34,436 nt of DNA from Acidobacteria bacterium RIFCSPLOWO2_02_FULL_65_29 (lineage in GTDB: Bacteria; Acidobacteriota; Vicinamibacteria; Vicinamibacterales; CAVVIG01): positions 1-34,436 of the forward strand of contig MEKT01000177.1 of the NCBI GenBank assembly GCA_001767435.1, in the 5' to 3' direction. This document shows positions 1 through 6,760 of this stretch, piece by piece (the stretch's first letter is position 1; each line of letters opens with the position of its first letter). Below the pieces are notes generated by a model. That model saw only the letters and a list, made by a program, of their open reading frames with translations. It made no database searches and was not told the DNA's origin. Position numbers and translations under genes: made by a program.

Positions 1-50
1 CGGGAATATTTGAGGGAGGAGCAACGCAGCCAGCCGGGATGCCCCGCCCG
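1..50 (+). repeat. Truncated copy of interspersed repeat (core of the 14287-14446 element)
   Basis: These 50 bases match 14365-14414 at about 45 of 50 positions, including the shared stretch GAGGGAGGAGCAACGCAGCC. The second copy lies inside a MITE-like element with terminal inverted repeats. The sequence after position 50 no longer follows that element, and the left part lies outside the window, so this is an edge-truncated or diverged copy. Confidence 0.75.
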
Positions 51-82
51 GGAATTATGTCGCGAACCACTGGGACGGGACA

Positions 83-604
83 CTAGCCACGGGCACCGGC
101 AACCAGGCGCACATGGGCGACGTGGTGTTTGCCGTGCCACGCGTACAGCGCGAGCGCGGTATCGAGCGTCACGACGCCGAGCTCCGGATGCTTGTAAGCC
201 TTCTGAAACGCCGCGTCGGGCAGCGCCCGAAGAAACGTGACCCATCGCCGATGGAGGGCGTCGAGCAAATCGAGCGACATGCCGATCGGCGCGGTTCGGG
301 CATCGGGCAACTCCGCCCAGAGCGCCTCTTCGTACGTCTTGATCAGGGGCGTGTCTTCGGTGACGGCGAGCTTGAAACGGACGTACGCATTCATGTGGCT
401 CTCGGGCACGTGGTGCACCACCTGCCGGACCGTCCAGCCCCCTGCCCGGTAGGGCGTGTCGAGCTGCGCGTCGGTCAGTCCGGCGACCAGCGAGCGGAGC
501 GAGGCCGGCATCCGATCGATCTCGTCGACGTGCGCCGCACGGGCGCCGGCTTCGAGCGGCACCAAGGGGCGATGAAACTTTCCGATCGGGAACTGGCGAT
601 CCAT
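83..604 (-). CDS. DinB/YfiT-family putative metal-dependent hydrolase or transferase
   Basis: A 173-residue protein of the DinB four-helix fold, YfiT/BstA-like branch. The N-terminal motif with GKFHRP, a mid-protein VVHHV and a C-terminal HGKHHVAH supply the histidines that bind the divalent metal in this family. Known relatives are putative metal-dependent hydrolases or thiol (bacillithiol-type) S-transferases; the substrate here is unknown. The start is placed at the ATG at 604, six bases after a GGAG on the minus strand. A longer reading to 703 would only translate the tandem repeat in the spacer. It is divergent from a second DinB protein at 739. Confidence 0.82.
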   Translation of the reverse strand: MDRQFPIGKFHRPLVPLEAGARAAHVDEIDRMPASLRSLVAGLTDAQLDTPYRAGGWTVRQVVHHVPESHMNAYVRFKLAVTEDTPLIKTYEEALWAELPDARTAPIGMSLDLLDALHRRWVTFLRALPDAAFQKAYKHPELGVVTLDTALALYAWHGKHHVAHVRLVAGARG

Positions 605-626
605 ACGTTCTCCGTTCTTCGTGCGT

Positions 627-678
627 CGTTCGACGTTCTCACGTTCGACGTGCGACGTGCGACGTGCGACGTGCGTGA
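627..678. repeat. Heptamer tandem tract, unit CGACGTG
   Basis: Four near-perfect copies of a 7-nt unit (643-678) are preceded by degenerate copies from 627. The tract fills most of the spacer between the two divergent DinB genes, so it lies within the 5' leaders or promoters of both. A related but non-identical heptamer tract follows at 711-737. Confidence 0.85.
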
Positions 679-710
679 TAACGGCCCTGACAGATCGTAG
701 CATTGAGAGC

Positions 711-737
711 GTTCCCGAGTCCCGAGCCCCGAGTCTT
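711..737. repeat. Heptamer tandem tract, unit CCCGAGT
   Basis: Three copies of a CCCGAGT/CCCGAGC heptamer end two bases before the ATG at 739, in the place where a ribosome-binding site would be expected. The same heptamer family recurs at 21131-21158 and 24970-25099. Confidence 0.8.
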
Positions 738-738
738 C

Positions 739-1224
739 ATGAACGTTGCCCTGAACTTGCTGCTGCACCTCGTCGACGAGGGATTCGACCATCAGGCCTG
801 GCACGGCACCACGCTGCTGGGGTCGTTGCGGGGCGTCACGGCCACCCAGGCAGCGCGGCGACCCTCGCCTAACCGCCACAATATCTGGGAGCTCGCCGTG
901 CATGCGGCCTACTGGAAATACGCCGTCCGCCGCCGCCTGACAGGCGAGAAACGCGGGAGCTTCGCGTGCGCCGGGAGCAACTGGTTTGTCAGGCCTTCCG
1001 AGGATGTGAATCGCGAGCGGGCGTGGCGGGCCGACGTGCGCCTGCTCATCGACGAGCACCGGCGGCTGCGAGAGGCCATCGCCGTCCTGACGCCGCGCGA
1101 TCTGAAACAACCGATCGCGGGCAAGCCCTACTCGGCGGCGTATCTCATCCGCGGCATCGCCGCCCACGATCTGTACCACGCGGGGCAGATACAGCTGCTC
1201 AAGAAGTTAGAAGTCAGAAGTTAG
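739..1224 (+). CDS. DinB-family protein
   Basis: A 161-residue DinB_2-type four-helix protein. Motif ELAVHAAYWK in the first half and HDLYHAGQIQ near the C-terminus hold the three histidines expected to bind metal. The enzymatic role is unknown; family members include thiol-dependent transferases and putative hydrolases. ATG at 739 was chosen over the TTG at 703, because the extra residues would be encoded by a heptamer repeat. No clear ribosome-binding site is visible, because the repeat occupies that position. The last codons and the stop (1222-1224) lie in another heptamer tract, so the C-terminal LEVRS is repeat-encoded and probably not ancestral. Confidence 0.8.
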   Translation: MNVALNLLLHLVDEGFDHQAWHGTTLLGSLRGVTATQAARRPSPNRHNIWELAVHAAYWKYAVRRRLTGEKRGSFACAGSNWFVRPSEDVNRERAWRADVRLLIDEHRRLREAIAVLTPRDLKQPIAGKPYSAAYLIRGIAAHDLYHAGQIQLLKKLEVRS

Positions 1225-1241
1225 AAGTTAGAAGTTAGAAG
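1201..1241. repeat. Heptamer tandem tract, unit AGAAGTT
   Basis: Five to six copies of a 7-nt unit run across the 3' end of the DinB gene. One copy supplies its TAG stop. The tract then fills the short spacer to the convergent VOC gene. Confidence 0.88.
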
Positions 1242-1266
1242 GACACGCTAGAAACCCTCCGTTCGG

Positions 1267-2355
1267 CTACGCCGGGCACTGGTTGCCCAGGTACCCGCCG
1301 CCTCCGCAGTACGTCACGTCCTGCAGTTGAATCGGCAGGCCGTCGGGATCGGTGAAATACAGCTCCGGCGTCCCGCCTTCGATGCCGCCGCGGTTCGGCA
1401 AGCGGAGGCTGATGTAGTGCTTCATCGGGCCGGCCGGACCCGGCGTATCGCCGCGCGGGGTGATGCCGACCGTCTCCAGCGTCTTCAGCACCGCGTCGGG
1501 CGCGAACTTCTCCATGTTGACGCAGACGTGATTGATGCTGCCGGGCCGCGGCGGCGGTGGCGGCGTGCCGGGAGCGGCGCCGCGCGCGCCGCCCCCGCCG
1601 CCCGTGAACATGACGAACCCGATTGTGGGCCCGATGGCCAGGCCGAGCGAGGCGCCCTGCTTGGCGCGAATGCCGATCCCAAAGAGATTCTGATAGAACG
1701 CGTTCGAGCGATTGGCGTCGGCCCCGGCGTTCGTGAAGTGGCTGATGTCCTTGATGGCGAACAGGCCTTTTTTCGGCGACGGTTCGGGACTGGCAGGACA
1801 GACGTTGCCGAGCGTGCCCGCGCCCCCGCAGTACGACACGTCCTGAAGTTGCACGGCGATGCCGTCGGGATCCCCGAAAAAGAGATCCGGCGTGCCGTCC
1901 TTCGCGCCGCCCGCCTCCGGCCCGCGCATCCGGACGCGCACTTTCATCGCGCCCCCGGTGAGCGACGCCGGGCTGCCGAAGTCCGCGGGGCCAGCCGCGT
2001 CGGCCCTCGTCACGCCGTGCTGCGCGAGGATGCCGATGAGCCGATCCACGTTGAAGTTGTCGACCGAGAGACCCATGGTGCTGATGCTGGGCTTGTTCGC
2101 GCCGGCCGGGGCCAGCGCCATGAACTGGGGACCGCTGCCGATCCGAAGGATGACCGTTTGCCCGCGGCGCGCCTGAATCGGCGCGCCAAAGACCGTCTGA
2201 TAGAAATCGAGCGACCGCTTCACGTCGGACACGGCCAGCGTGAAGTTGTTGTAGCCCTTCAGAGAAATCTGCGGCTTGGCCTGCGCAAACACGCGCGGCG
2301 CGAGCGCAAGCGCCGGAAGCGTCGCGAGCAGTTCCCGACGAGTCATGTTGCGCAT
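1267..2355 (-). CDS. Tat-exported double VOC (glyoxalase/dioxygenase-fold) protein
   Basis: A 362-residue protein with a Tat-type signal (TRRELL, then a hydrophobic run ending in FAQA). It has two VOC-fold halves: roughly residues 30-190, beginning at FTLAVSDVKRSLDFYQ, and 205-362. Each half ends in the same block, DPDG followed by QLQDV and YCGG with a later Cys-Pro. The paired cysteines suggest disulfides in the periplasm. A run of glycines and prolines interrupts the second half. VOC proteins bind a metal and act on small organic substrates; the substrate is unknown. The start at 2355 has AAAGGTGAG about eight bases upstream. Reading on to 3036 would wrongly fuse it to a shadow of the next gene. 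Confidence 0.8.
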   Translation of the reverse strand: MRNMTRRELLATLPALALAPRVFAQAKPQISLKGYNNFTLAVSDVKRSLDFYQTVFGAPIQARRGQTVILRIGSGPQFMALAPAGANKPSISTMGLSVDNFNVDRLIGILAQHGVTRADAAGPADFGSPASLTGGAMKVRVRMRGPEAGGAKDGTPDLFFGDPDGIAVQLQDVSYCGGAGTLGNVCPASPEPSPKKGLFAIKDISHFTNAGADANRSNAFYQNLFGIGIRAKQGASLGLAIGPTIGFVMFTGGGGGARGAAPGTPPPPPRPGSINHVCVNMEKFAPDAVLKTLETVGITPRGDTPGPAGPMKHYISLRLPNRGGIEGGTPELYFTDPDGLPIQLQDVTYCGGGGYLGNQCPA

Positions 2356-2368
2356 CGCACTCACCTTT

Positions 2369-2419
2369 CGATTCTCAATTCTTAATTCTTGATGTTTCTT
2401 GGTTCTGAAATTCTCAATC
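2369..2419. repeat. Degenerate heptamer tract, unit like ATTCTTA
   Basis: An A+T-rich tract with about seven degenerate copies of a 7-nt unit occupies the whole spacer between the polyferredoxin stop and the VOC start. Its base composition contrasts strongly with the flanking genes. Confidence 0.7.
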
Positions 2420-3377
2420 AACGTGCCGCGGCCATCTTGTCGGCTTTCCTCAGAATGATGATCCAGTGCGGGCACTTCTTCTGGTCCATGTAGAGCCGCT
2501 CGCAGTCGTCGCAGCGCACGCACTCGCTCTTGACGATCGTGGGGCCCTGAATGGCGCCCCACTCGCAGGTCTTCTCGCAGATCTTGCACGTGTTGCACTC
2601 GGACCAGCGCTTGATCTTGAAGACGGTCAGGTTCGACAGCACTCCCAGCATGGCGCCGACCGGGCACAGGAACCGGCAGTACATGTTCCTCACGAAGACC
2701 GTCGCGACGAGCAGCAGGCCCAGGCCGGTCCAGAGCGCCGCGGTCTCGGTCGCGCTCGATCCCGAGCTCGTGCGCGCGAACAGCCAGAACGGCTCGACGT
2801 ACCGGTACACCATCAGGTTGTGCGTGATGAGGTAGTAGACGATCAAGCCGCCGAGCAGTCCGTACTTGATCCACGCGGCGCGCCGCTCGAGCCAGACCGG
2901 CGGCTCCACGCGGAGCTTCTTCGGGAGCGTGGCGTCCATCGCCTGCGTCAGCGCGCCGTAGGCGCAGATGCGCCCGCAGTACACGCGGCCCCAGAGCACC
3001 GTCGAGACCACGGTGAAGAGCGCGAAGATGTACCACATCACGTTATGTCTCGGGATCGGCAGGTTCCGGTCCATCACGCCGAAGATGTTCACGATGGAGA
3101 TGAGATTGCTCTTGTAGAACCCCATGTAGCCGACCGCCAGCGCGAAGGTGACGTACTTGAGGGGCACGCTCTTCTTGAAGAAACTGACCATCGCGAAGGC
3201 GAGGAACGCGGTCGTGAGGATCACGTCGGCGGCTTGCGGACGGAGGATGTCCTGCCAGGTGTCCTCCTGCTCCTCTTCGAAGCCCCAGGGATCGGCCGGC
3301 GTCTGCGCGTGCGCGACGGAGGGCGCGATGAATGCCACAATCGCGACGAACAACAGCGTCGCCGCGAGCCACCTCAC
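2418..3377 (-). CDS. NosR-like membrane polyferredoxin (4Fe-4S)
   Basis: A 319-residue inner-membrane protein. After a signal peptide or first helix (residues 1-25) come several transmembrane helices with two CxxxC loops (C134/C138 and C234/C238), as in the NosR/NapH/CcoG group. The C-terminal ferredoxin part has C261-C264-C267-C271 and C286-C289-C292-C302. The second cluster has the long spacing and the CxxCxxCxxLY...CP pattern of NosR/NirI C-termini. Its role is electron transfer between the quinone pool and periplasmic or flavin partners. It overlaps the FMN-binding gene by four bases (ATGA-type), so the two genes together look like a split NosR. No nosZ is visible nearby, so the electron acceptor is unknown. 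Confidence 0.85.
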   Translation of the reverse strand: MRWLAATLLFVAIVAFIAPSVAHAQTPADPWGFEEEQEDTWQDILRPQAADVILTTAFLAFAMVSFFKKSVPLKYVTFALAVGYMGFYKSNLISIVNIFGVMDRNLPIPRHNVMWYIFALFTVVSTVLWGRVYCGRICAYGALTQAMDATLPKKLRVEPPVWLERRAAWIKYGLLGGLIVYYLITHNLMVYRYVEPFWLFARTSSGSSATETAALWTGLGLLLVATVFVRNMYCRFLCPVGAMLGVLSNLTVFKIKRWSECNTCKICEKTCEWGAIQGPTIVKSECVRCDDCERLYMDQKKCPHWIIILRKADKMAAAR

Positions 3378-3913
3378 CGCTTCACCGCGTCGGGCGAGAG
3401 GAACTGACGCGCCATCACCCGGGCGCTGTCGCGAATCGCGCGCGTCGCGCTGTTGATGCTCAGCGAGGCGCGTGAGACGGCGTCGATATCGCCGCCCACC
3501 TTGAACGGCTCACGAATGCTCTTGCCCTTGAACTGCTCGGCGAAGGCGTCGGGCTCGACGGAGAAATAGCCGTACGGCTCCGAGTGATAGTCCACGACCA
3601 CGCCCGAGATGATGCCCGTCATGTCCATGCCGACGAGCACATGAATCGGACCGTGATACCCGTGCTCGTACGGCACCAGGTCTGTCGTCCAGAAGACGAG
3701 GCCGAGCGGTGTCGCCGCGGCGTTTCCGTGCGGGTCCGAGGCGTACGCGGTGAAATGCAGCGGCTCGCCCGTGAGCGGCGTGAAGAATCCGGCCTTCGGA
3801 AACAGCTTCTTCAGATGCCCGTCGGGCTTCGGGTTGGTGAACGTGCGCGTCGCGCCGAACACCACGATGCCGCCGCTGCACAGCAGCACGGCGAGCGCGG
3901 CAAGCTTCTTCAA
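3374..3913 (-). CDS. FMN-binding domain protein (NosR N-terminal-like)
   Basis: A 179-residue protein with an N-terminal membrane anchor or signal and an FMN-binding domain like those of RnfG and NosR. A central HGPIHVLVGMD block and a C-terminal DAVSRASLS stand where the family carries the Ser/Thr that is flavinylated by ApbE; here the motif has Arg-Ala-Ser rather than Gly-Ala-Thr. The start is the TTG at 3913, because GGGAGG lies five bases upstream and the hydrophobic segment begins there. Continuing to an upstream start at 4060 would translate the structured leader. It is the first gene of the FMN/polyferredoxin pair and probably passes electrons to or from it. Confidence 0.8.
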   Translation of the reverse strand: MKKLAALAVLLCSGGIVVFGATRTFTNPKPDGHLKKLFPKAGFFTPLTGEPLHFTAYASDPHGNAAATPLGLVFWTTDLVPYEHGYHGPIHVLVGMDMTGIISGVVVDYHSEPYGYFSVEPDAFAEQFKGKSIREPFKVGGDIDAVSRASLSINSATRAIRDSARVMARQFLSPDAVKR

Positions 3914-4024
3914 TGTGGCCTCCCTGGCGCGGCCGCCGGAGCGGCCGCGCAACTGGTAACGAAGCTTCACCGACCCAGGGGCCTCGTTTTTCTCGTCGGT
4001 TTCGAGCCGGAGCTTCGTTACCAG
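3914..4024 (-). promoter_or_regulatory. Structured leader upstream of the FMN-binding gene
   Basis: On the minus strand the leader can form two hairpins. The first is a perfect 14-bp stem (4011-4024 with 3953-3966) enclosing 44 nt that hold a further ACCGAC/GTCGGT pairing. The second is a 10-bp all-G/C stem (3927-3950) with a UCCG loop closed by C-G, i.e. a cUNCGg tetraloop, ending two bases before the GGGAGG ribosome-binding site. Such a fold could control access to the TTG start. Part of the upstream arm resembles 13457-13486, so the segment may be a dispersed repeat rather than a dedicated riboregulator. Confidence 0.5.
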
Positions 4025-4062
4025 GCGGAGATTATCCGTGCCGCCCGGCGAACGCGTCAAGG

Positions 4063-4146
4063 ATCAGCTGTCAGCTCAAGTCGACAGTTGACAGTTGACA
4101 GTTGACAGTTGACAGACTGTTAGCTGTTGACTGTTAACTGTCAACT
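4063..4146. repeat. Heptamer tandem tract with inverted continuation, unit GACAGTT
   Basis: Five direct copies of GACAGTT (4082-4116) are followed by copies of the reverse complement (about 4117-4146). Transcripts can therefore fold into a long hairpin. It lies 20 bases beyond the stop of the VWA gene on the minus strand and may end that transcript; there is no clear U-tract. Confidence 0.8.
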
Positions 4147-4166
4147 ACGGGCACTCCGGGAGCTGA

Positions 4167-5159
4167 TCATTGCTCCCGTGTCGCGAGATAGCTCCGGCGC
4201 GCGCGCGCCACGAGCCCCGCCCCCTTCACGCGCAGCGCCAGTCGGTGGGTCTTGCCGTCCAGGACCGCCGGCGTGAACCCGATGACGTACTGATGGTGCA
4301 GCTCGTCGGCGACGCGCTTGAAGGACGCCGCCAGATCGGTCGCCGACGTGACCTCGAAGTACCCGCCGCCCGTCTCGGCGGCAATCGTGGCGAGGCCAGG
4401 ATCGGGCCTGCCGACCGGCATGACCGGCGGGGTCGGTCCGCTCCCGCCACGCGATCCCCCACGCCCCCTGCGGGCGCCGCCTCGGGGGCCGGCCGCGCCG
4501 ATGCCTGTCGGCACGCGCTGCCCGTTGAAGCCGATCGCGTAGACCATCACGTTCTCTTCGTCGGCGCGCTTCATCACGTCCTTGAGCGTGCTGTTGTTCG
4601 TCCTGAAATTCATCGGGAAGTCGGTGCCGTCGGTGAACACCAGGATGACACGCCGCCCTTCCTCGTGCAGAAGCGCGGTGATGCCGACGTTCACCGCGTT
4701 CCACAGCGGCGTCGGGCCGCTCTCCTGCAGCTGAGTGCGCAGAATCCCGATGAGCTCGTCGCGATTCGATGTGAACGTACGCGGATCGACCTGGATGCGG
4801 TTCGAGAAGCTGCCGATCCGGGCCCGGTCGGCCGGCAGGAGCTCGGCGACGAACCGCTCGGCCGCCTCGCGCACGAGACCGAAGTTGCCTTCCATGCTTC
4901 CGCTTCTATCGAGCAGCATCACGACGGTGATCGGCTGGATCTCGGTGGCGAACACGGTGATGTCCCGCCGCTTGCCGTCATCGTCGATTTCGAAATCCTC
5001 GCGCGTCAGATCGGGAACGAGCCGCCCGCCCGGCTCCGTCACGGTGGCGTACACTGCCACTGTGCGGGTGCCGGTCTTGAACGTCGCCTGTCGGCCATCG
5101 GCGAATCCGTCGCCAAGCGCCAAGACGGCAAGAGCGGCGCCGAGTGCCCATCGCATCAT
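4167..5159 (-). CDS. Secreted VWFA-related protein (acidobacterial type)
   Basis: A 330-residue protein with a signal peptide, a short N-terminal beta domain (residues 30-75, with LVPDLTREDFEI) and a von Willebrand A domain whose MIDAS motif DRSGS is at residues 84-88. A Gly/Arg/Pro-rich insert around residues 225-245 precedes the end of the domain. The pattern fits the VWFA-related family that is expanded in Acidobacteria. The domain binds a metal ion and protein partners; the partner is unknown. Start ATG at 5159 has GGAAGAG upstream. The gene is single, and the strand changes after it. Confidence 0.85.
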   Translation of the reverse strand: MMRWALGAALAVLALGDGFADGRQATFKTGTRTVAVYATVTEPGGRLVPDLTREDFEIDDDGKRRDITVFATEIQPITVVMLLDRSGSMEGNFGLVREAAERFVAELLPADRARIGSFSNRIQVDPRTFTSNRDELIGILRTQLQESGPTPLWNAVNVGITALLHEEGRRVILVFTDGTDFPMNFRTNNSTLKDVMKRADEENVMVYAIGFNGQRVPTGIGAAGPRGGARRGRGGSRGGSGPTPPVMPVGRPDPGLATIAAETGGGYFEVTSATDLAASFKRVADELHHQYVIGFTPAVLDGKTHRLALRVKGAGLVARARRSYLATREQ

Positions 5160-5502
5160 GTCTTTACTCTTCCCTGTCCTCTTCGACCCCTCGATGAGCG
5201 GCAGGGTCGCGCAGATCCTGAAACCTGCACGCGCCCGCCGTAGCAGGACTGAAGTCCTGCACTACACAGCGCGCGCCTCAACCTCGAGCCGCCAGTACGC
5301 GTCTTGCGAAACATCTGTGGTAAGGTTCTTTAGTATACGCACGTCGTGCGATGGGAGTGCCGCTCGGCCGCGTCGTTTCATGGGGACGCTCGAGCATCCG
5401 TGCTGTCCGCAAGCGAGGTCGCCTCTCTCGACGTTTTCTCGACATTACTTAGCCGGATCCAGCCGCAGCCGCTGGTCTGCTGCTTGCATGAACGGGCCAC
5501 CC
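5160..5502. other. Intergenic region with a REP-like hairpin
   Basis: A 343-bp spacer between divergent genes with no convincing gene. It holds a palindromic hairpin at 5239-5264 (GCAGGACT / AGTCCTGC, with outer GTAG/CTAC) of the short extragenic type. A TTTAGTATAC block near 5330-5340 could be a -10 region for the downstream lipoprotein, but no matching -35 is clear. Confidence 0.5.
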
Positions 5503-5982
5503 ATGTGCAAACCGGATCGTCTGACACGAATTGTCCCGCGGCGCGCGTCGTGTGCGCTCGCCACCGTGGTCGCGGTCGCGTTGTCCATGGCGGGGTGCGG
5601 CGACGATAGCAGCCCCACCGCTCCCACGACCGCGCCGCCGACCACGCCGGTCGCAGCGCCGACGATCACCGAGACGTGGGACGGGACGGTACCCGTCGGC
5701 GGCTCGAGCTTCTATTCGTTCAGCATCGAGCAAAACGGCACGGTCGACCTCACGCTCGTCAGCGTGTCGGGAACGTCCGTGCCCCCAACAGTGTGGCTCG
5801 GCCTGGGCATAGGCACGCCGAGCGGGACCGAGTGCGTGACCACGACCAGCGTGAACACGGCGGCGGGAGCGTCGCCGCAACTGACCGGCACGTTCGGTCC
5901 CGGCGTGTTCTGCGCGAAGGTCTCGGACATCGGTAATCTGTTCGGTAGGGCGACCTTCACTCTGGTCATCGGGCATCCCTGA
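5503..5982 (+). CDS. Lipoprotein with one PPC-like beta domain
   Basis: A 159-residue lipoprotein: signal peptide ending in lipobox LSMAGC, a Thr/Pro-rich linker, then one beta-sandwich domain of the pre-peptidase C-terminal type. That domain runs from the WDGTVPVGGSSFYSF region to the end and has a Cys pair (GTEC and VFC) that can form a disulfide. Such small lipoproteins are common in Acidobacteria; their function is not established. ATG 5503 is preferred, and ATG 5488 is possible. The stop overlaps the start of the next gene (TGATG), showing translational coupling. Confidence 0.72.
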   Translation: MCKPDRLTRIVPRRASCALATVVAVALSMAGCGDDSSPTAPTTAPPTTPVAAPTITETWDGTVPVGGSSFYSFSIEQNGTVDLTLVSVSGTSVPPTVWLGLGIGTPSGTECVTTTSVNTAAGASPQLTGTFGPGVFCAKVSDIGNLFGRATFTLVIGHP

Positions 5983-6746
5983 TGCGACGCTCGACTCTCG
6001 TCGCGTTCGCGGCAGCCCTTGCCGCCGCCTGCGGCTCGACGCCCACCGAGCCTTCTTCGTCGACATCCATCGCCACGGCCGAGCTGTTCGTGGGCAGGCT
6101 GCCGGCGGCAGGCTCGCGGTTCTACGCGTTCTCGCCGAACACGGCAGGCTCGGTCAGTCTCATGCTCGCCAGCCTCACGCCGGAGGGGCGCCGGGCGGCC
6201 TCGACCGACATCGTCGGCCTGGCATTCGGAATCCCGCGCGGTACGGGCTGCAGCCACGATCGGTTCGTCGAGACACGGGCGGGGTTGACCGCGCAGCTCC
6301 TCGTCGCCCAAACGACAGCCGGCGTGCACTGCGTCGACGTGTACGATGTCGGCCGTCTGGCCGGCTCCATGAACTTTGCCGTCCGGATCGTGATGACGCC
6401 CGTTGCGGGCACGCCGCCGGAGGCGACGACGTCCGCCGGCAGCGATTCGTTTTCGACGAGCGTGCCGGCCCTCGGGTCGGCCACGCGCACGATCCCGGCG
6501 TCACAGGCCGGGACGATCACCGTCCACCTCACGAGCCTGTCGCCCACCGACGCCGTCATCGGCTTCGGTCTGGGCATCCCGCGCGCCGACGGCGGCGGCT
6601 GCTACCTCAGTACATCGACCGACGCGACGACCGGCGCGGCGCCGCTCGCGAGCCGCGTCGATCCGGGCACGTACTGCGTGCAGGTGTACGATTCGGGTCT
6701 TCTCAAGAGCCCCGCGACGTTCACGCTGACGACCTTGTACCCGTAA
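5982..6746 (+). CDS. Lipoprotein with two PPC-like beta domains
   Basis: A 254-residue paralogue of the preceding lipoprotein. The lipobox is ALAAAC, followed by a short Ser/Thr linker and two copies of the domain (about residues 30-135 and 150-254). Each copy shows the FxAFS or shape-equivalent start, an IPRxxGC block and a CVxVYD block, so each has its own Cys pair. The overlapping TGATG start means the two are made together. The single-domain plus double-domain arrangement suggests domain duplication after gene duplication. Role unknown; probably outer-membrane-anchored. Confidence 0.75.
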   Translation: MRRSTLVAFAAALAAACGSTPTEPSSSTSIATAELFVGRLPAAGSRFYAFSPNTAGSVSLMLASLTPEGRRAASTDIVGLAFGIPRGTGCSHDRFVETRAGLTAQLLVAQTTAGVHCVDVYDVGRLAGSMNFAVRIVMTPVAGTPPEATTSAGSDSFSTSVPALGSATRTIPASQAGTITVHLTSLSPTDAVIGFGLGIPRADGGGCYLSTSTDATTGAAPLASRVDPGTYCVQVYDSGLLKSPATFTLTTLYP

Positions 6747-6760
6747 GACTCGAGGCTCCG

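Noticed and set aside
1201-1241. CRISPR array in the repeat tracts
   Set aside because: Units are 7 nt with no spacers, and no cas genes are present.
1267-3036. A single 589-residue minus-strand protein spanning the VOC gene and part of the polyferredoxin gene
   Set aside because: The N-terminal 200 residues are a frame shadow of the polyferredoxin and the repeat spacer; the Tat signal and ribosome-binding site at 2355 mark the real start.
3914-4060. FMN riboswitch in front of the FMN-binding gene
   Set aside because: None of the conserved RFN element sequences are visible; the structure is only two plain hairpins.
5346-5609. Small 87-residue plus-strand gene in the spacer before the lipoproteins
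   Set aside because: It overlaps the start and signal peptide of the lipoprotein in another frame and shows no domain or ribosome-binding site.
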